Of a stretch of 64,000 nucleotides of DNA, positions 1 through 9,289 are shown in pieces (within the stretch, counting starts at the first letter, position 1; every line of letters starts with the position of its first letter). The notes below the pieces were generated by a model. That model did not search any database and was not told where the DNA came from. It saw only the letters and a program-made list of their open reading frames with translations. Both the position numbers and the translations under genes were made by a program. This stretch comes from Stakelama flava (GTDB lineage Bacteria > Pseudomonadota > Alphaproteobacteria > Sphingomonadales > Sphingomonadaceae). The stretch spans positions 124,001 through 188,000 of the forward strand of contig NZ_JAHWZX010000001.1 of the NCBI RefSeq assembly GCF_019351405.1, read 5' to 3'.

Positions 1-591
1 CGATACGCCGAAATGAAGGTGATACACGCCGGCGGGCGCATTGCCGCTATCGCCGACATAGGCGATTCTATCGCCCGCCTTCACCCGCATTCCCTCTTTC
101 ACCCCCGGCGCATAGCCTTGCAGATGTGCATAATAGAACATCCACCTGCCATCGACCGAGCGTTCGTACAGGGTGATGCCGCCGCCGCCTTCGCTGAAAT
201 AGAGTTTCTCGATCGTGCCGGGCGCTGCGGCCAGCACCGCCGTGCCCAGCGGCGCGATGATATCGATGCCTTCATGCGTGCGGGTGCCGCCGCCGCGCGG
301 ATCGCCGAACGTGTCTTCGACATCGCGCTTCGCAACGCCCTGCACCGGCACGATCAGGCGCGGCGCACCGGTCATGCCGACCTGCCGCGCGCCGCCCTCA
401 CCCGGCTGCGCGACCACATCGCCCGCTTTTGCCCCGTCGCCCGATGGCGCGCGCGCAATGTCGGGAGCGTGGCTTGGCACCGGCTGCGGCGCGCTGTCAT
501 TTGCAGGCTCGATCCGGACGGTCAGCGCCAGCAAGACGATCACGCATGCCAGCACCGCCGCCATGATCCAGCCGAAGCGCGACAGGATCAT
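1..591 (-). CDS. M23-family metallopeptidase, partial (C-terminus off the left edge)
   Basis: This is the 5' part of a membrane-anchored LytM/M23 peptidase, a family that cleaves peptidoglycan cross-bridges or activates amidases. The frame opens with an ATG at 589-591 and stays open to base 1. Residues about 8-24 form one hydrophobic segment (WIMAAVLACVIVLLALTV), followed by an Ala/Pro-rich linker. The peptidase fold starts near residue 85 and includes FGDPRGGGTRTHEGIDI, where the H/D zinc ligands of M23 are expected, then YYAHLQGY and finally YHLHFG at the window edge. All expected zinc-site motifs are therefore visible. It lies 74 bases downstream of thiE on the same strand. The family call is firm; the substrate is unknown. 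Confidence 0.85.
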   Translation of the reverse strand, partial: MILSRFGWIMAAVLACVIVLLALTVRIEPANDSAPQPVPSHAPDIARAPSGDGAKAGDVVAQPGEGGARQVGMTGAPRLIVPVQGVAKRDVEDTFGDPRGGGTRTHEGIDIIAPLGTAVLAAAPGTIEKLYFSEGGGGITLYERSVDGRWMFYYAHLQGYAPGVKEGMRVKAGDRIAYVGDSGNAPAGVYHLHFGVS

Positions 592-665
592 CGCAACCTG
601 GCCCCGCCGATTTTCGCGCAAACCTTCCGCTTGCCGGGCCTGTCAACGCAAGCGCCAGCCATCCG

Positions 666-1346
666 CTATTGGTCCAGCAGGCGGGTGAAGTCGCGCACCG
701 CCGCTGCTTCGTCACCGTTCCAGACACTGCCGCAAACCGCCAGGAAATCAGCGCCAGCATCGATCAGCGGCCGCGCATTTCCGGGCGTAATCCCGCCAAT
801 GGCGACGCAGGGCAGTTCGAACACCGCCGACCACCATGTCAGGATGGCCGGATCGGGATGATGCCGGACAATCTTTGTCGTGGTGGGATAGAAGCTGCCG
901 AAAGCGACATAATCCGCGCCCGCCTCCCCCGCTTCCATCGCCATATGGCGGCTGTCATGGCAAGTCACGCCGATCTGCACCGACGGCCCCAGCACCGCGC
1001 GCGCCTCGGCCGGATCGCCATCCTCCTGCCCCAGATGCACGCCATCCGCCCCCAGGCGCTTGGCCAGGCTGACGCTGTCGTTGACGATGAAGGCGACATC
1101 GCGATCGGCGCAAAGCGCCTGTAACGGTTCGGCTATCTTCGCGGCGCGATGCTGGTCGACATCCTTCACCCGGAACTGAAAGGCCGCGACCGGCCCGGCA
1201 TCGAATGCGCGCGCAAGCCGGTCGACAAAGCCATCGTCCATGTCCGGCGGGGAGATCAGATATAGTTCGCAGCGCGATTTCGCGCCATCGCGCTGAAAAT
1301 CATCCGCGAAATACCGTTCGGGCGTCTGGGAAAGATCGTCGTTCAC
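666..1346 (-). CDS. thiE: Thiamine phosphate synthase
   Basis: ThiE condenses HMP pyrophosphate with the thiazole phosphate carboxylate to give thiamine phosphate in the cytoplasm. The 226-residue TIM barrel shows family motifs: FIVNDSVSLAKRLGADGVHLGQED (phosphate and Mg site), IGVTCHDS, ADYVAFGSFYPTTTK and AIGGITPGN. The only start available after an upstream in-frame stop is a GTG at 1344-1346, with AAGGA touching it directly. The first 27 or so residues are therefore uncertain, because family members usually begin close to the ELYLISPP strand. No TPP riboswitch is recognisable upstream. It stands alone here, without other thi genes. Confidence 0.88.
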   Translation of the reverse strand: MNDDLSQTPERYFADDFQRDGAKSRCELYLISPPDMDDGFVDRLARAFDAGPVAAFQFRVKDVDQHRAAKIAEPLQALCADRDVAFIVNDSVSLAKRLGADGVHLGQEDGDPAEARAVLGPSVQIGVTCHDSRHMAMEAGEAGADYVAFGSFYPTTTKIVRHHPDPAILTWWSAVFELPCVAIGGITPGNARPLIDAGADFLAVCGSVWNGDEAAAVRDFTRLLDQ

Positions 1347-1492
1347 TCCTTCGAACTAGCCGCGCGCGGCACCGGCGCGCAAGTGCGCTTCGCACGCGCC
1401 CCTTGCCGAAACGGCAAAACATCACATGATCGGTCGGCGTGCCGGACCCGGCTGCGTGCCGACGCGTTGTCGCGGCGAAAGGAGCAATGGCT

Positions 1493-2317
1493 ATGGCAAT
1501 GGTGGAAACGTCCGATGGTGCGCAACTTTATGTAAAAGAGGCGGGACAGGGTCGCCCGTTGATCCTGATCCATGGCTGGCCGTTGAACGCCGATAGCTGG
1601 GACGATCAGATTCTCGCTCTGTCGAACGCGGGCATGCGAGTCATCGCCTATGACCGGCGCGGTTTCGGCCGTTCCTCGCAGCCGCCCGGCGGATATGACT
1701 ATGATCGCTTCGCCGACGATCTGGCCGAGGTGATGGCGGCGCGCGGGGTCGAATCGGATGCCTCGCTTGTCGGTTTTTCGATGGGCGGCGGCGAAGTGGC
1801 GCGGTATCTCTCACGCCATGGCCCTGACAAGCTGCGCAGCGTCGCGCTGATTTCCTCGGTCGTGCCGTACATGCTCAAAACCGCCGACAATCCCGACGGC
1901 GTCGAACAATCAGTGTTCGACGAGATGACGGCGGGGATGAAAAACGATCGGCCCGATTTCTTTCGGTCCTTCCTGAAGGACTTTTTTGGTGTGGGGATGC
2001 TCAACAGTCCCGTCAGCGACGCATATCTCGACTGGGCATGGGGGCTGTGCATGCAGGCCGGGCTGATCCCGACGCTGCAGGCGGCGAAGGCCTTTGCAAC
2101 CACCGATTTCCGCCCCGACCTTTCGGCCTTCACGCTGCCGACGCTGGTCATTCACGGCACCGGGGACAATACGGTGCCGATCGAGGCCACCGGCCGCGCG
2201 GTGGCCGACGCCGTGCCCACCGCAACGCTGAGGGAATATGAAGGATCGCCGCACGGCCTGTTCGCGACCGATGGCGGCAAGCTGACGAGCGACCTTCTCA
2301 CCTTCCTTAAAACCTGA
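1493..2317 (+). CDS. Alpha/beta hydrolase, non-heme haloperoxidase-like
   Basis: A cytoplasmic alpha/beta-hydrolase of about 274 residues, most like cofactor-free chloroperoxidases and related esterases. Visible motifs are LIHGWPLNADSWDDQ (oxyanion hole), YDRRGFGRSSQP, the nucleophile elbow GFSMGGG, LISSVVPYMLKT, VIHGTGDNTVP (acid) and GSPHGLF (histidine). The catalytic Ser/Asp/His triad is complete. Three in-frame ATGs occur at 1487, 1493 and 1499. The one at 1493 sits 8 bases after GGAG and is preferred. It is convergent with the aldolase gene, with a long perfect hairpin between them. The physiological substrate cannot be told from sequence. Confidence 0.85.
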   Translation: MAMVETSDGAQLYVKEAGQGRPLILIHGWPLNADSWDDQILALSNAGMRVIAYDRRGFGRSSQPPGGYDYDRFADDLAEVMAARGVESDASLVGFSMGGGEVARYLSRHGPDKLRSVALISSVVPYMLKTADNPDGVEQSVFDEMTAGMKNDRPDFFRSFLKDFFGVGMLNSPVSDAYLDWAWGLCMQAGLIPTLQAAKAFATTDFRPDLSAFTLPTLVIHGTGDNTVPIEATGRAVADAVPTATLREYEGSPHGLFATDGGKLTSDLLTFLKT

Positions 2318-2324
2318 CTCGACG

Positions 2325-2366
2325 CTCAGGCGGCTTTTCCGCTTCCAATCGCAAAAGCCGCCTGAG
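2325..2366. terminator. Perfect 14-bp inverted repeat between convergent genes
   Basis: CTCAGGCGGCTTTT at 2325-2338 is exactly complementary to AAAAGCCGCCTGAG at 2353-2366, with a 14-base loop. It fills the 61-base gap between the hydrolase and the aldolase, so it probably ends transcription from both sides. The A/T tract lies inside the stem rather than after it, so it is not a textbook rho-independent terminator. Confidence 0.6.
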
Positions 2367-2378
2367 GCACAGCGTGCT

Positions 2379-3266
2379 TTACTTGGTCGACGCCGCGTAG
2401 ATTTCGTCGATCGCTTCGCCAAGCGCGGCGTCGAATTCGGCATCGCTCATCTGGGCGCGCAACTCGGCGAGCAGTGCCCGGCTGAAACTGGCGATCATGC
2501 CCGGATTTTTGGCAAGTTCGGCGCATGCCTCGGCACGTGAAAACCCGCCCGACAACGCCACCACGCGAAGCACATGGGGATGGTCGATCAAGTCGTCATA
2601 CAATCGCGGCTCTGCCGGAATCGACAGCTTCAGCATCACCTGCTCGCCATCCGGCATGGCCTCCAGCGCCGCAAGAATTTCGTCGCGCAGGATCGAATCG
2701 GCGTCGGCGCGTTCAATGCTTTTGATATTCACTTCGGGTTCGATGATCGGCATCAGTCCGTAATCGAGCACCTGCCGCGCGACTTCGAACTGTTGCGCAA
2801 CCACGGCGGCGATGCCTTCGCGGTTGGCAAGGTTGATGACCGACCGCTCCTTGGTGCCGAAAACGCCAAGCCCCTTCGCCCGGCTGAGCAGCTTGTCGAG
2901 TTCGGGCATCGGCTTCATCAGCTGGACGCCCTTGTCCTCCGCCTCCAGCCCCTTGTCGATCTTGATAAAGGGTACGATACCCTTGTCCTTCAGCGCGCTG
3001 GGCGTCGGCTTTCCGCCAACGGTGCCGTCCATCGTTCGTTCGAACAGGATCGCGCCGAGAATCTTTTCACCAGTGAACACCGGCGAGGTGATGATGCGGC
3101 TGCGCATTTCGTGGATCAGCGCGAACATCTCTTCATCGTTCGAATATTCGCTTTCTTCCACGCCATAGCCGCGAAGCGCCTTTGGCGTCGAACCGCCGCT
3201 TTGATCGAGCGCGGCGATAAAGCCCTTCCCTTGCGCGATCTTGTTCTTCATTTCCGCGTCCTGCAT
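2379..3266 (-). CDS. Class I fructose-bisphosphate aldolase
   Basis: Schiff-base (metal-independent) aldolase interconverting fructose-1,6-bisphosphate with glyceraldehyde-3-phosphate and DHAP (EC 4.1.2.13). The 295 residues match the short bacterial class I type. Motifs include FIAALDQSGGSTPKAL at the N-terminus, FIKIDKGL, PIIEPEVNI, VMLKLSIP (likely Schiff-base lysine region) and VVALSGGFSRAEA (phosphate site). Start is the ATG at 3264-3266; a second ATG is 5 codons in. It lies 3.3 kb from pgk on the same strand, separated by an exporter and a chemoreceptor, so it is near but not in the tkt-gap-pgk operon. Confidence 0.93.
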   Translation of the reverse strand: MQDAEMKNKIAQGKGFIAALDQSGGSTPKALRGYGVEESEYSNDEEMFALIHEMRSRIITSPVFTGEKILGAILFERTMDGTVGGKPTPSALKDKGIVPFIKIDKGLEAEDKGVQLMKPMPELDKLLSRAKGLGVFGTKERSVINLANREGIAAVVAQQFEVARQVLDYGLMPIIEPEVNIKSIERADADSILRDEILAALEAMPDGEQVMLKLSIPAEPRLYDDLIDHPHVLRVVALSGGFSRAEACAELAKNPGMIASFSRALLAELRAQMSDAEFDAALGEAIDEIYAASTK

Positions 3267-3379
3267 CGATTGCCCCCATGTTTATCACCGGTCGGTGACC
3301 TTGTTATCCAGCGCTGGCGCGCGCCGCAATCACGCAACGCCCCGTCCGGGCCGGGTGATCGTTCACAACGGTTGCAAAG

Positions 3380-4597
3380 ATGACGCTTTACCGCTTGGGC
3401 ACACGAATGAAGCATGAAGCACACCCCACCGGCCTGCCCCGCCCGCTGCTGTTGCTGATGGCTGCGGCATGCGGCGCGATGGTGGCGAACCTGTATTATG
3501 CGCAGACGCTGATCGACACGATCGCACCGGAAATCGGCCTGTCGCCGCGCATCGCCGGGACAATCACGACGCTGACCCAGCTCGGTTATGGCGTGGGGCT
3601 GATCCTGTTCGTACCGCTGGGCGATCTGTTCGAAAACAAGCGGCTGGCGCTGCTTTCGGTGATCGGCACGGTCATAGGCTGCCTCGCAATCGCACTGTCT
3701 GGCGGCCCTGCCACGTTTCTTATCGCTTCACTCATAACCGGCATCTGCGCGACGGGAGCGCAGGTGGTGCTGCCGCTCGCCACCCATCTCGCCCGCCCGG
3801 AACGGCAGGGGCGCGTCATCGGCACGATCATGAGCGGACTGCTGTTCGGCATCATGCTTTCGCGCCCGCTGGCCAGCTTTTGCGCGCATATGATCGGATG
3901 GCGCGCGGTCTTTCTCATTTCGGCAGGGATCACTGCGGCGATCGGCGTGCTGCTGTTCGCCTTTTGTCCGCAGCGATTGCCCGACGCGAAACTTGGCTAT
4001 GGCAGGATCATCGCATCGGTCTGGGAACAGTTTCGCCGCCACCGGGCGTTGCGATTGCGCGCCTTTTACCAGGCCGCACTGTTCGCTGCCTTCAACCTGT
4101 TCTGGACGGCGGCACCGCTCGAACTACTGCATCATATGGGGTTCGATCAGCAGCAAGTGGCCTGGTTCGCGCTTGCAGGAGCCGGCGGGGCGCTCGCCGC
4201 ACCGATCGCGGGCAACCTTGCCGATCGCGGGTTGATCTGGTGGACGACGCTTGGCGCGCTGGCGATCCTCACGCTGGGCTTCATCGGCGCCGATCTCGCC
4301 GCCGCCGGAAGCGTTATAGCCTTCGTCATCGCCGCGATCCTGATCGACGCCGCTGTTCAGCTCAACCAGATCACCGGGCAAAAGATCATCTTCGCACTGT
4401 CGAGCGAAGCGCGCGCCCGAGTAAACGCGGCCTATATGACCGCGATGTTCACCGTGGGCGCGTCCGGATCGCTGGTCGGTTCAGCCACATTCGAAATGGT
4501 CGGCTGGACCGCGAGCGCGCTTGCCGGGGCGGGAATCGGTGGCGTGACGCTGCTCGTCTTTCTCTTCTTCGATAAAGGTGCGAGTAATCCAGGGTAA
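3380..4597 (+). CDS. MFS transporter, drug/metabolite exporter type
   Basis: Inner-membrane permease of 405 residues with about 12 hydrophobic segments. Typical DHA1-type features are visible: a TM1 start AACGAMVANLYYAQTLID, the loop 2-3 motif FVPLGDLFENKRL, and an internal GNLADRG repeat of that motif near residue 275. The sequence resembles arabinose-efflux-like permeases of unknown substrate. Two starts are possible, 3380 and 3407 (MKHEAHPTG); neither has a clear ribosome binding site. The gene is divergent from the aldolase, with 113 bases between them. Substrate unassigned. Confidence 0.85.
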   Translation: MTLYRLGTRMKHEAHPTGLPRPLLLLMAAACGAMVANLYYAQTLIDTIAPEIGLSPRIAGTITTLTQLGYGVGLILFVPLGDLFENKRLALLSVIGTVIGCLAIALSGGPATFLIASLITGICATGAQVVLPLATHLARPERQGRVIGTIMSGLLFGIMLSRPLASFCAHMIGWRAVFLISAGITAAIGVLLFAFCPQRLPDAKLGYGRIIASVWEQFRRHRALRLRAFYQAALFAAFNLFWTAAPLELLHHMGFDQQQVAWFALAGAGGALAAPIAGNLADRGLIWWTTLGALAILTLGFIGADLAAAGSVIAFVIAAILIDAAVQLNQITGQKIIFALSSEARARVNAAYMTAMFTVGASGSLVGSATFEMVGWTASALAGAGIGGVTLLVFLFFDKGASNPG

Positions 4598-4633
4598 TTC
4601 TTTGACAGAAAGGAACATTTGCCCGCCCCGATA

Positions 4634-6424
4634 TCAATGCGCCGCGGCCATTGCAGGCGCATCCATGTTCCGGGCGGCGGCACGCCTGGGCTGTGTACGC
4701 TTTGACGGAATCGTGAACCGCGCCGTCTGATCGGCCAGCACCGCCACCTCTCCCGCCAGAGTCCGTGCGGCGGCCGAGCTTTCCTCGACCATAGCCGCGT
4801 TCTGCTGAGTCGAATGACCCATCTGTTCGATCACGTCGCTGATCTCGTTCACTGCATCGGCCTGCGCCTGATTATCCTGCGCGATCGAGGCGACCAGACG
4901 GTGCACATTGTTCACGCCGTCGCAAATCGATTTCAGCGCATCATCGACATGCTGCACCGCATCGACCGCGCTGCCGATCTCCTCGCGAGTGGCGGAAAGC
5001 TGTTCGCGCGCGCGGCTTGCCTCTTCCTCGGCACGCATGGCCAGCGCGGACACCAGATCGGCGACCACCGCGAAGCCCTGCCCCGCTTCACCCGCCCGGC
5101 CCGCTTCGACCGCAGCGTTCATCGCGAGCACGCGGGTCTGGAACGCGATCTTGTCGAGGCCCTCGATCACATCGTCGATGCCCTTTGCCTGTTCCGCGAC
5201 GCGCGCCATCGCAGTCACCGCGCCGTCGGTCACCCCCCGGCCGCTTTCCACGGCAGTCAACGCATCGCCCGCGCTTTGCGCCGTGCCTCCCGCAGCATTG
5301 GCGGTCGCCTTCACCCGGTCGTTCATCTGGCTGAGCGCGGCGGAAGTCTGTTCCAGGCTGGCAGCATTGGTTTCGGTGCGCCGAGCCAGGTCTTCGGACG
5401 CGTCCGCCACTTCCCCTGAACTGCCGCGGATCGTGGCGCTGCTATAGATTACCGTGCCGATCAGTTCGCACAGGCTGGCTAGCGCCTTGTTGAAATTCTC
5501 CTTCACCTCGCGGTAATCGGTCGGGAAGTCCGCGTCGATCGATGCGGTCAGGTCACCATCGGCGATCCGGCCCAGCCGGTCCTTCAGCGTGTCGACCACC
5601 ATCAGCTGTTCGGCGTCGGCCTTCGCCTTCGCCTTGTCGGCCGCCTCTTTCGCCTGCGCCGTATCGCGGAACACCAGCACCGCCTTGGCCATCGATCCCA
5701 GTTCGTCGCCACGCTCGGCATCGGGCACGTCGACATTATTGTTGCCGCCGGCCAGCGTACGCATCACTTCGGTCAGTTTGACGACCGGCTGACCCAGCAG
5801 GCCGCACAGCAGCCGCCACAGGCCCATCGCGACCGCGATCATGACGATCGCGCCGACCCATACCGCCCATTCCTCGGCCACTGCGGCCTTGTGCATTTTT
5901 TCAAGGCTGCCCTGAACCGCGTCATATTTCTGTTTGCGCAGTGTTTCCGCCCCCGCGACCAGATTGCGCACCGTTGCCGATCCCTGCGCACGGCGAAGCA
6001 GATCGTCCGCGCGCGTGCGCTCGGCCGAACTCATCTGCGCCAGTATCGGCGTCGCGTCCTGCCGCTCCCAGCGCTCAGCCTCGGCGACCGTTTTTTCGAG
6101 CAATTGCGCGTCATCCGGTTCTTTCAGTAGCGGCCGCAATTCGTTCACGGCAGCATGGAAACTGGCCATGTTGCGCTTGAAGGCAGCGGCTTCGGCCGGG
6201 TCCTTGGTCATCGCGAAACCGCGCAGATTGGCAACGGCCAGCAAAAGTGAATTTTCCACTTTGGCCGACAGTGCCTGTTCATGATCAATGCGATCGTTGA
6301 CTTCGGTCAGACTGGAAACGCGTGACGATGCGACATAGATGAAGGCAAGCGTACATAATGCAGCAGCCATCACCGTCAAAAAGGCCAGCGCCAGTTTCTT
6401 CGGTATCGGTAAGGATTTCAGCAT
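4634..6424 (-). CDS. Methyl-accepting chemotaxis protein
   Basis: Transmembrane chemoreceptor of about 596 residues. TM1 (about residues 11-33) and TM2 (about 187-209) flank a helical periplasmic sensor domain. A HAMP domain follows, then a HAMP-like linker, then the cytoplasmic signalling coiled coil. The hairpin tip reads [31 protein letters not shown], close to the canonical CheA/CheW contact region but with VLAMN in place of ILALN, a form I associate with alphaproteobacteria. The ATG at 6422-6424 is preferred because GGGCGGGAA precedes it and the lysine-flanked TM1 starts 10 residues later; the frame also extends to 6475. No che genes are in the window, so the ligand and the array partners are unknown. 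Confidence 0.9.
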   Translation of the reverse strand: MLKSLPIPKKLALAFLTVMAAALCTLAFIYVASSRVSSLTEVNDRIDHEQALSAKVENSLLLAVANLRGFAMTKDPAEAAAFKRNMASFHAAVNELRPLLKEPDDAQLLEKTVAEAERWERQDATPILAQMSSAERTRADDLLRRAQGSATVRNLVAGAETLRKQKYDAVQGSLEKMHKAAVAEEWAVWVGAIVMIAVAMGLWRLLCGLLGQPVVKLTEVMRTLAGGNNNVDVPDAERGDELGSMAKAVLVFRDTAQAKEAADKAKAKADAEQLMVVDTLKDRLGRIADGDLTASIDADFPTDYREVKENFNKALASLCELIGTVIYSSATIRGSSGEVADASEDLARRTETNAASLEQTSAALSQMNDRVKATANAAGGTAQSAGDALTAVESGRGVTDGAVTAMARVAEQAKGIDDVIEGLDKIAFQTRVLAMNAAVEAGRAGEAGQGFAVVADLVSALAMRAEEEASRAREQLSATREEIGSAVDAVQHVDDALKSICDGVNNVHRLVASIAQDNQAQADAVNEISDVIEQMGHSTQQNAAMVEESSAAARTLAGEVAVLADQTARFTIPSKRTQPRRAAARNMDAPAMAAAH

Positions 6425-6612
6425 TTCCCGCCCCGCTATAAACGGTCCCCGGCGGCCACCCCCCGTGTCCGCCAAAGTCCATTTATAGATAGGCCGAAAG
6501 TATTCCGGAAAAACTGAACGCTATTTCAGTTCATTATGGATGAGCGCACTCGACGGGAAGAGTAGCGCTACGTAACAATACTGCGTCTTCATCGGTTATC
6601 TACAATAGCGCG

Positions 6613-7803
6613 TTAATCATGCAATGCCGCCACGCCAGGCAGTTCCTTGCCCTCCATCCATTCGAGGAATGCGCCACCTGCGGTCGATACGAAGGTAAAG
6701 TCGTCGCCAACACCGGCCTTGTTCAGCGCGGCGACGGTATCGCCGCCGCCCGCGACCGACGTCAGCGATCCTTCCTTGGTCAGCGCCGCCGCCGTTTGGG
6801 CAAGCGTTACCGTCGCAACATCGAAAGGCGGCGTTTCGAACGCGCCCAGCGGCCCGTTCCACACCAGCGTGTGACAGGTTTTGAGTACATCGGCGAGCGC
6901 TTCGGTCGCGGCTGGTCCGATATCGAGGATCATTTCCTCCGCACCGACCTCATGAACATTGACGGTGCGCGTTTCGGGGTTCGGCCTGAACTCCTTGGCG
7001 ACGACCACGTCATAGGGAAGGTGAACCGTGCAACCCGCCGTGTCCGCGGCGTCCATGATTGCATCGGCGGTATCGGTCAGATCATGCTCGCACAGGCTCT
7101 TGCCGACATCGACTCCGCGCGCGGCCAGAAACGTATTCGCCATGCCCCCGCCGATGATCAGATGATCGACGCGACCGACCAGATTTTTCAGGACATCCAG
7201 CTTGGTCGAAACCTTCGCTCCGCCGACCACTGCAGCGACGGGACGTTTCGGGTCGCCGAGCGCCTTTTCCAGCGCGTCTAGTTCGGCCTGCATCGCACGA
7301 CCGGCAAAAGCGGGCAGCCGATGCGCCAACCCCTCGGTCGAAACATGTGCGCGATGCGCGGCGGAAAAGGCGTCGTTTACATACAGGTCGCCCAGCTTCG
7401 CCCATTCATCGGCCAGCGCGCCGTCATTCTTTTCCTCACCCGCCAGAAAACGCGTGTTTTCCAACACCGCGATATCCCCCGGCGCCATCATGTCGATCGC
7501 CTCGGCCGCGCCGTCCCAGTCGATGAAACGAACCGGACGGCCCAGCACCGCTTCATAGGGCTTCGTTACCATCGCCAGCGACATTTCGGGATTGCGCTGC
7601 CCCTTTGGCCGGCCGAAATGCGCGAGCACGACAACCTTCGCCCCGGCATCGGCCAGTTCGGTGACGGTAGCGACAGTGGCCTTCAACCGCGTGTCGTCGG
7701 TGACTTCGCCATCGGCCATGGGAACGTTCAGGTCCTCGCGAACCAGCGCTCGCTTGCCGTTGATGTCGCCAATATCGTCGAGTGTCTTGAAACCGCGATT
7801 CAT
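6613..7803 (-). CDS. pgk: Phosphoglycerate kinase
   Basis: Interconverts 1,3-bisphosphoglycerate plus ADP with 3-phosphoglycerate plus ATP. The 396-residue two-domain kinase shows [76 protein letters not shown] and [12 protein letters not shown]. The open frame extends farther upstream, but the real start is the ATG at 7801-7803, preceded by AAGGA. That ATG overlaps the stop of the MOSC gene by 4 bases (ATGA), which implies translational coupling. It is the last gene of the tkt-gap-MOSC-pgk operon. Confidence 0.96.
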   Translation of the reverse strand: MNRGFKTLDDIGDINGKRALVREDLNVPMADGEVTDDTRLKATVATVTELADAGAKVVVLAHFGRPKGQRNPEMSLAMVTKPYEAVLGRPVRFIDWDGAAEAIDMMAPGDIAVLENTRFLAGEEKNDGALADEWAKLGDLYVNDAFSAAHRAHVSTEGLAHRLPAFAGRAMQAELDALEKALGDPKRPVAAVVGGAKVSTKLDVLKNLVGRVDHLIIGGGMANTFLAARGVDVGKSLCEHDLTDTADAIMDAADTAGCTVHLPYDVVVAKEFRPNPETRTVNVHEVGAEEMILDIGPAATEALADVLKTCHTLVWNGPLGAFETPPFDVATVTLAQTAAALTKEGSLTSVAGGGDTVAALNKAGVGDDFTFVSTAGGAFLEWMEGKELPGVAALHD

Positions 7804-8258
7804 TCGATCATCCTTATTTCGTCGCCCACGCCTATATCGCCGCCCTCGATCACCCGCGCCAGCGCGCCGCCCCGCCAATCGGGTTCCAGCGCCGCTTTCA
7901 ACCCCTTGGCAATTTCCTCCATGCGGCTGCACGGATCACATTCGCCGGTGATTTCCAGGATCAGGCGCTCGCCGATTTGCAATCGCGCGCCAACCCGTTG
8001 CGGCAGGTCGAAATCCTCGACCAGCAGATTCGCCCGGCGTTCCTGCCAGGCGATGTCGTGCCCGGTTTCGCGCATCGCCGCGACCCAGTCCTTCGCTTCG
8101 ATCAGCGTGACCTGCCGCTTGCGCTTGCTGCCGGGTTTTGCGGTGCCGCGAAAATCACCCGCCACGCCGCCGTCGATGGTGACGGCGACGTGGTCGAGCA
8201 CTTCCATCGGCCCGCGCGGCCGGGCGTGCCGGGCTATCCCTGCAAGCCGGGCCGCCAT
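7800..8258 (-). CDS. MOSC domain-containing protein
   Basis: A small 152-residue MOSC protein. The family is linked to molybdenum-cofactor sulfur handling and to YiiM-like detoxification of hydroxylated purines. The MOSC core is recognised from [16 protein letters not shown], the [11 protein letters not shown] strand, [13 protein letters not shown] and the conserved [12 protein letters not shown] with the cysteines expected for sulfur transfer. It starts 2 bases after the gap stop codon and its stop overlaps the pgk start by 4 bases, so it is physically locked into a glycolytic operon. No Moco genes are nearby. Its role with gap and pgk is unknown. Confidence 0.88.
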   Translation of the reverse strand: MAARLAGIARHARPRGPMEVLDHVAVTIDGGVAGDFRGTAKPGSKRKRQVTLIEAKDWVAAMRETGHDIAWQERRANLLVEDFDLPQRVGARLQIGERLILEITGECDPCSRMEEIAKGLKAALEPDWRGGALARVIEGGDIGVGDEIRMIE

Positions 8259-8260
8259 CG

Positions 8261-9265
8261 TCAGCCCAGCTTCGCCATCGCACCGGCCGTATCGACCATA
8301 CGGTTGGAAAAGCCCCATTCATTGTCGTACCAGCTGACCACGCGGACCAGCTTGCCGTCGATCACCGCGGTCTCAAGGCTGTCGACGGTCGAGCTGTACG
8401 GCGTATGCACGATGTCGATCGATACCAGCGGTTCGTCAGTGAAGTGCAATACGCCGTTGAGCGGACCGTCGGCGGCTTCCTTCAGCAGCTTGTTGACTTC
8501 CTCGACGCTCGTGTCGCGCTTCGGCTGAAAGGTCAGGTCGACCAGGCTGCCGTCGGGCGTCGGCACACGGACCGCCGACCCGTCCAGCTTGCCCTTCAGT
8601 TCGGGCAACACCTCACCCACCGCACGGGCGGCACCGGTGGTCGTCGGGATCATCGACATGCCTGCTGCACGGGCGCGGCGAAGATCCTTGTGAATCTGGT
8701 CGAGGATCTTCTGATCGTTGGTATAGGCGTGGATCGTCGTCATAAGCCCGCGCTCGATGCCGATCGCATCGTTCAGCACCTTGGCGACCGGCGCAAGGCA
8801 GTTGGTCGTGCACGACGCGTTAGAAACGATTGCGTGGTCGGCGGTCAGCTTGTCATGGTTGACGCCATAGACGACGGTCAGGTCCACGTCCTTGCCCGGC
8901 GCGGAAATCAGCACCTTTTTCGCGCCCGCATCGATATGCTTCTGCGCATCGGCACGCTTGGTAAAGAAACCGGTGCATTCGAGTACCAGTTCGACGCCGT
9001 TTTCGGCGTGCGGCAGGTTCGCCGGGTCGCGCTCCGCCGTCACCTTGATTCGCTTGCCGTCGATGACGAGGTCGTTGCCTTCGGCTTTCACCTCACCGGG
9101 ATAGCGACCGTGAACGCTGTCGCGGCTGAACAGCCAGGCATTCGATTCGGCATCGGCCAGATCGTTGATCGTCACCAGTTCCAGCCCGCTATCGGCGCGC
9201 TCCAAAATGGCCCGCGCCACCAGGCGGCCGATGCGTCCGAAACCGTTGATCGCAACCTTCGTCAT
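8261..9265 (-). CDS. gap: Glyceraldehyde-3-phosphate dehydrogenase, type I
   Basis: Oxidative phosphorylation of glyceraldehyde-3-phosphate to 1,3-bisphosphoglycerate (334 residues, full length). It shows the Rossmann start [17 protein letters not shown] with Asp35 (favours NAD over NADP), the active site [12 protein letters not shown] with Cys152, the partner HAYTNDQ and the C-terminal [13 protein letters not shown]. It sits 24 bases after tkt and 2 bases before the MOSC gene, all on the minus strand, forming one transcription unit with pgk. Confidence 0.97.
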   Translation of the reverse strand: MTKVAINGFGRIGRLVARAILERADSGLELVTINDLADAESNAWLFSRDSVHGRYPGEVKAEGNDLVIDGKRIKVTAERDPANLPHAENGVELVLECTGFFTKRADAQKHIDAGAKKVLISAPGKDVDLTVVYGVNHDKLTADHAIVSNASCTTNCLAPVAKVLNDAIGIERGLMTTIHAYTNDQKILDQIHKDLRRARAAGMSMIPTTTGAARAVGEVLPELKGKLDGSAVRVPTPDGSLVDLTFQPKRDTSVEEVNKLLKEAADGPLNGVLHFTDEPLVSIDIVHTPYSSTVDSLETAVIDGKLVRVVSWYDNEWGFSNRMVDTAGAMAKLG

Positions 9266-9289
9266 GATTGTCTCCTGTCGCTTGAATTC

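Noticed and set aside
1347..1486. TPP riboswitch in front of thiE
   Set aside because: I could not find the conserved CTGAGA and ACCTGAT-type core segments in either orientation; only GC-rich hairpins are present.
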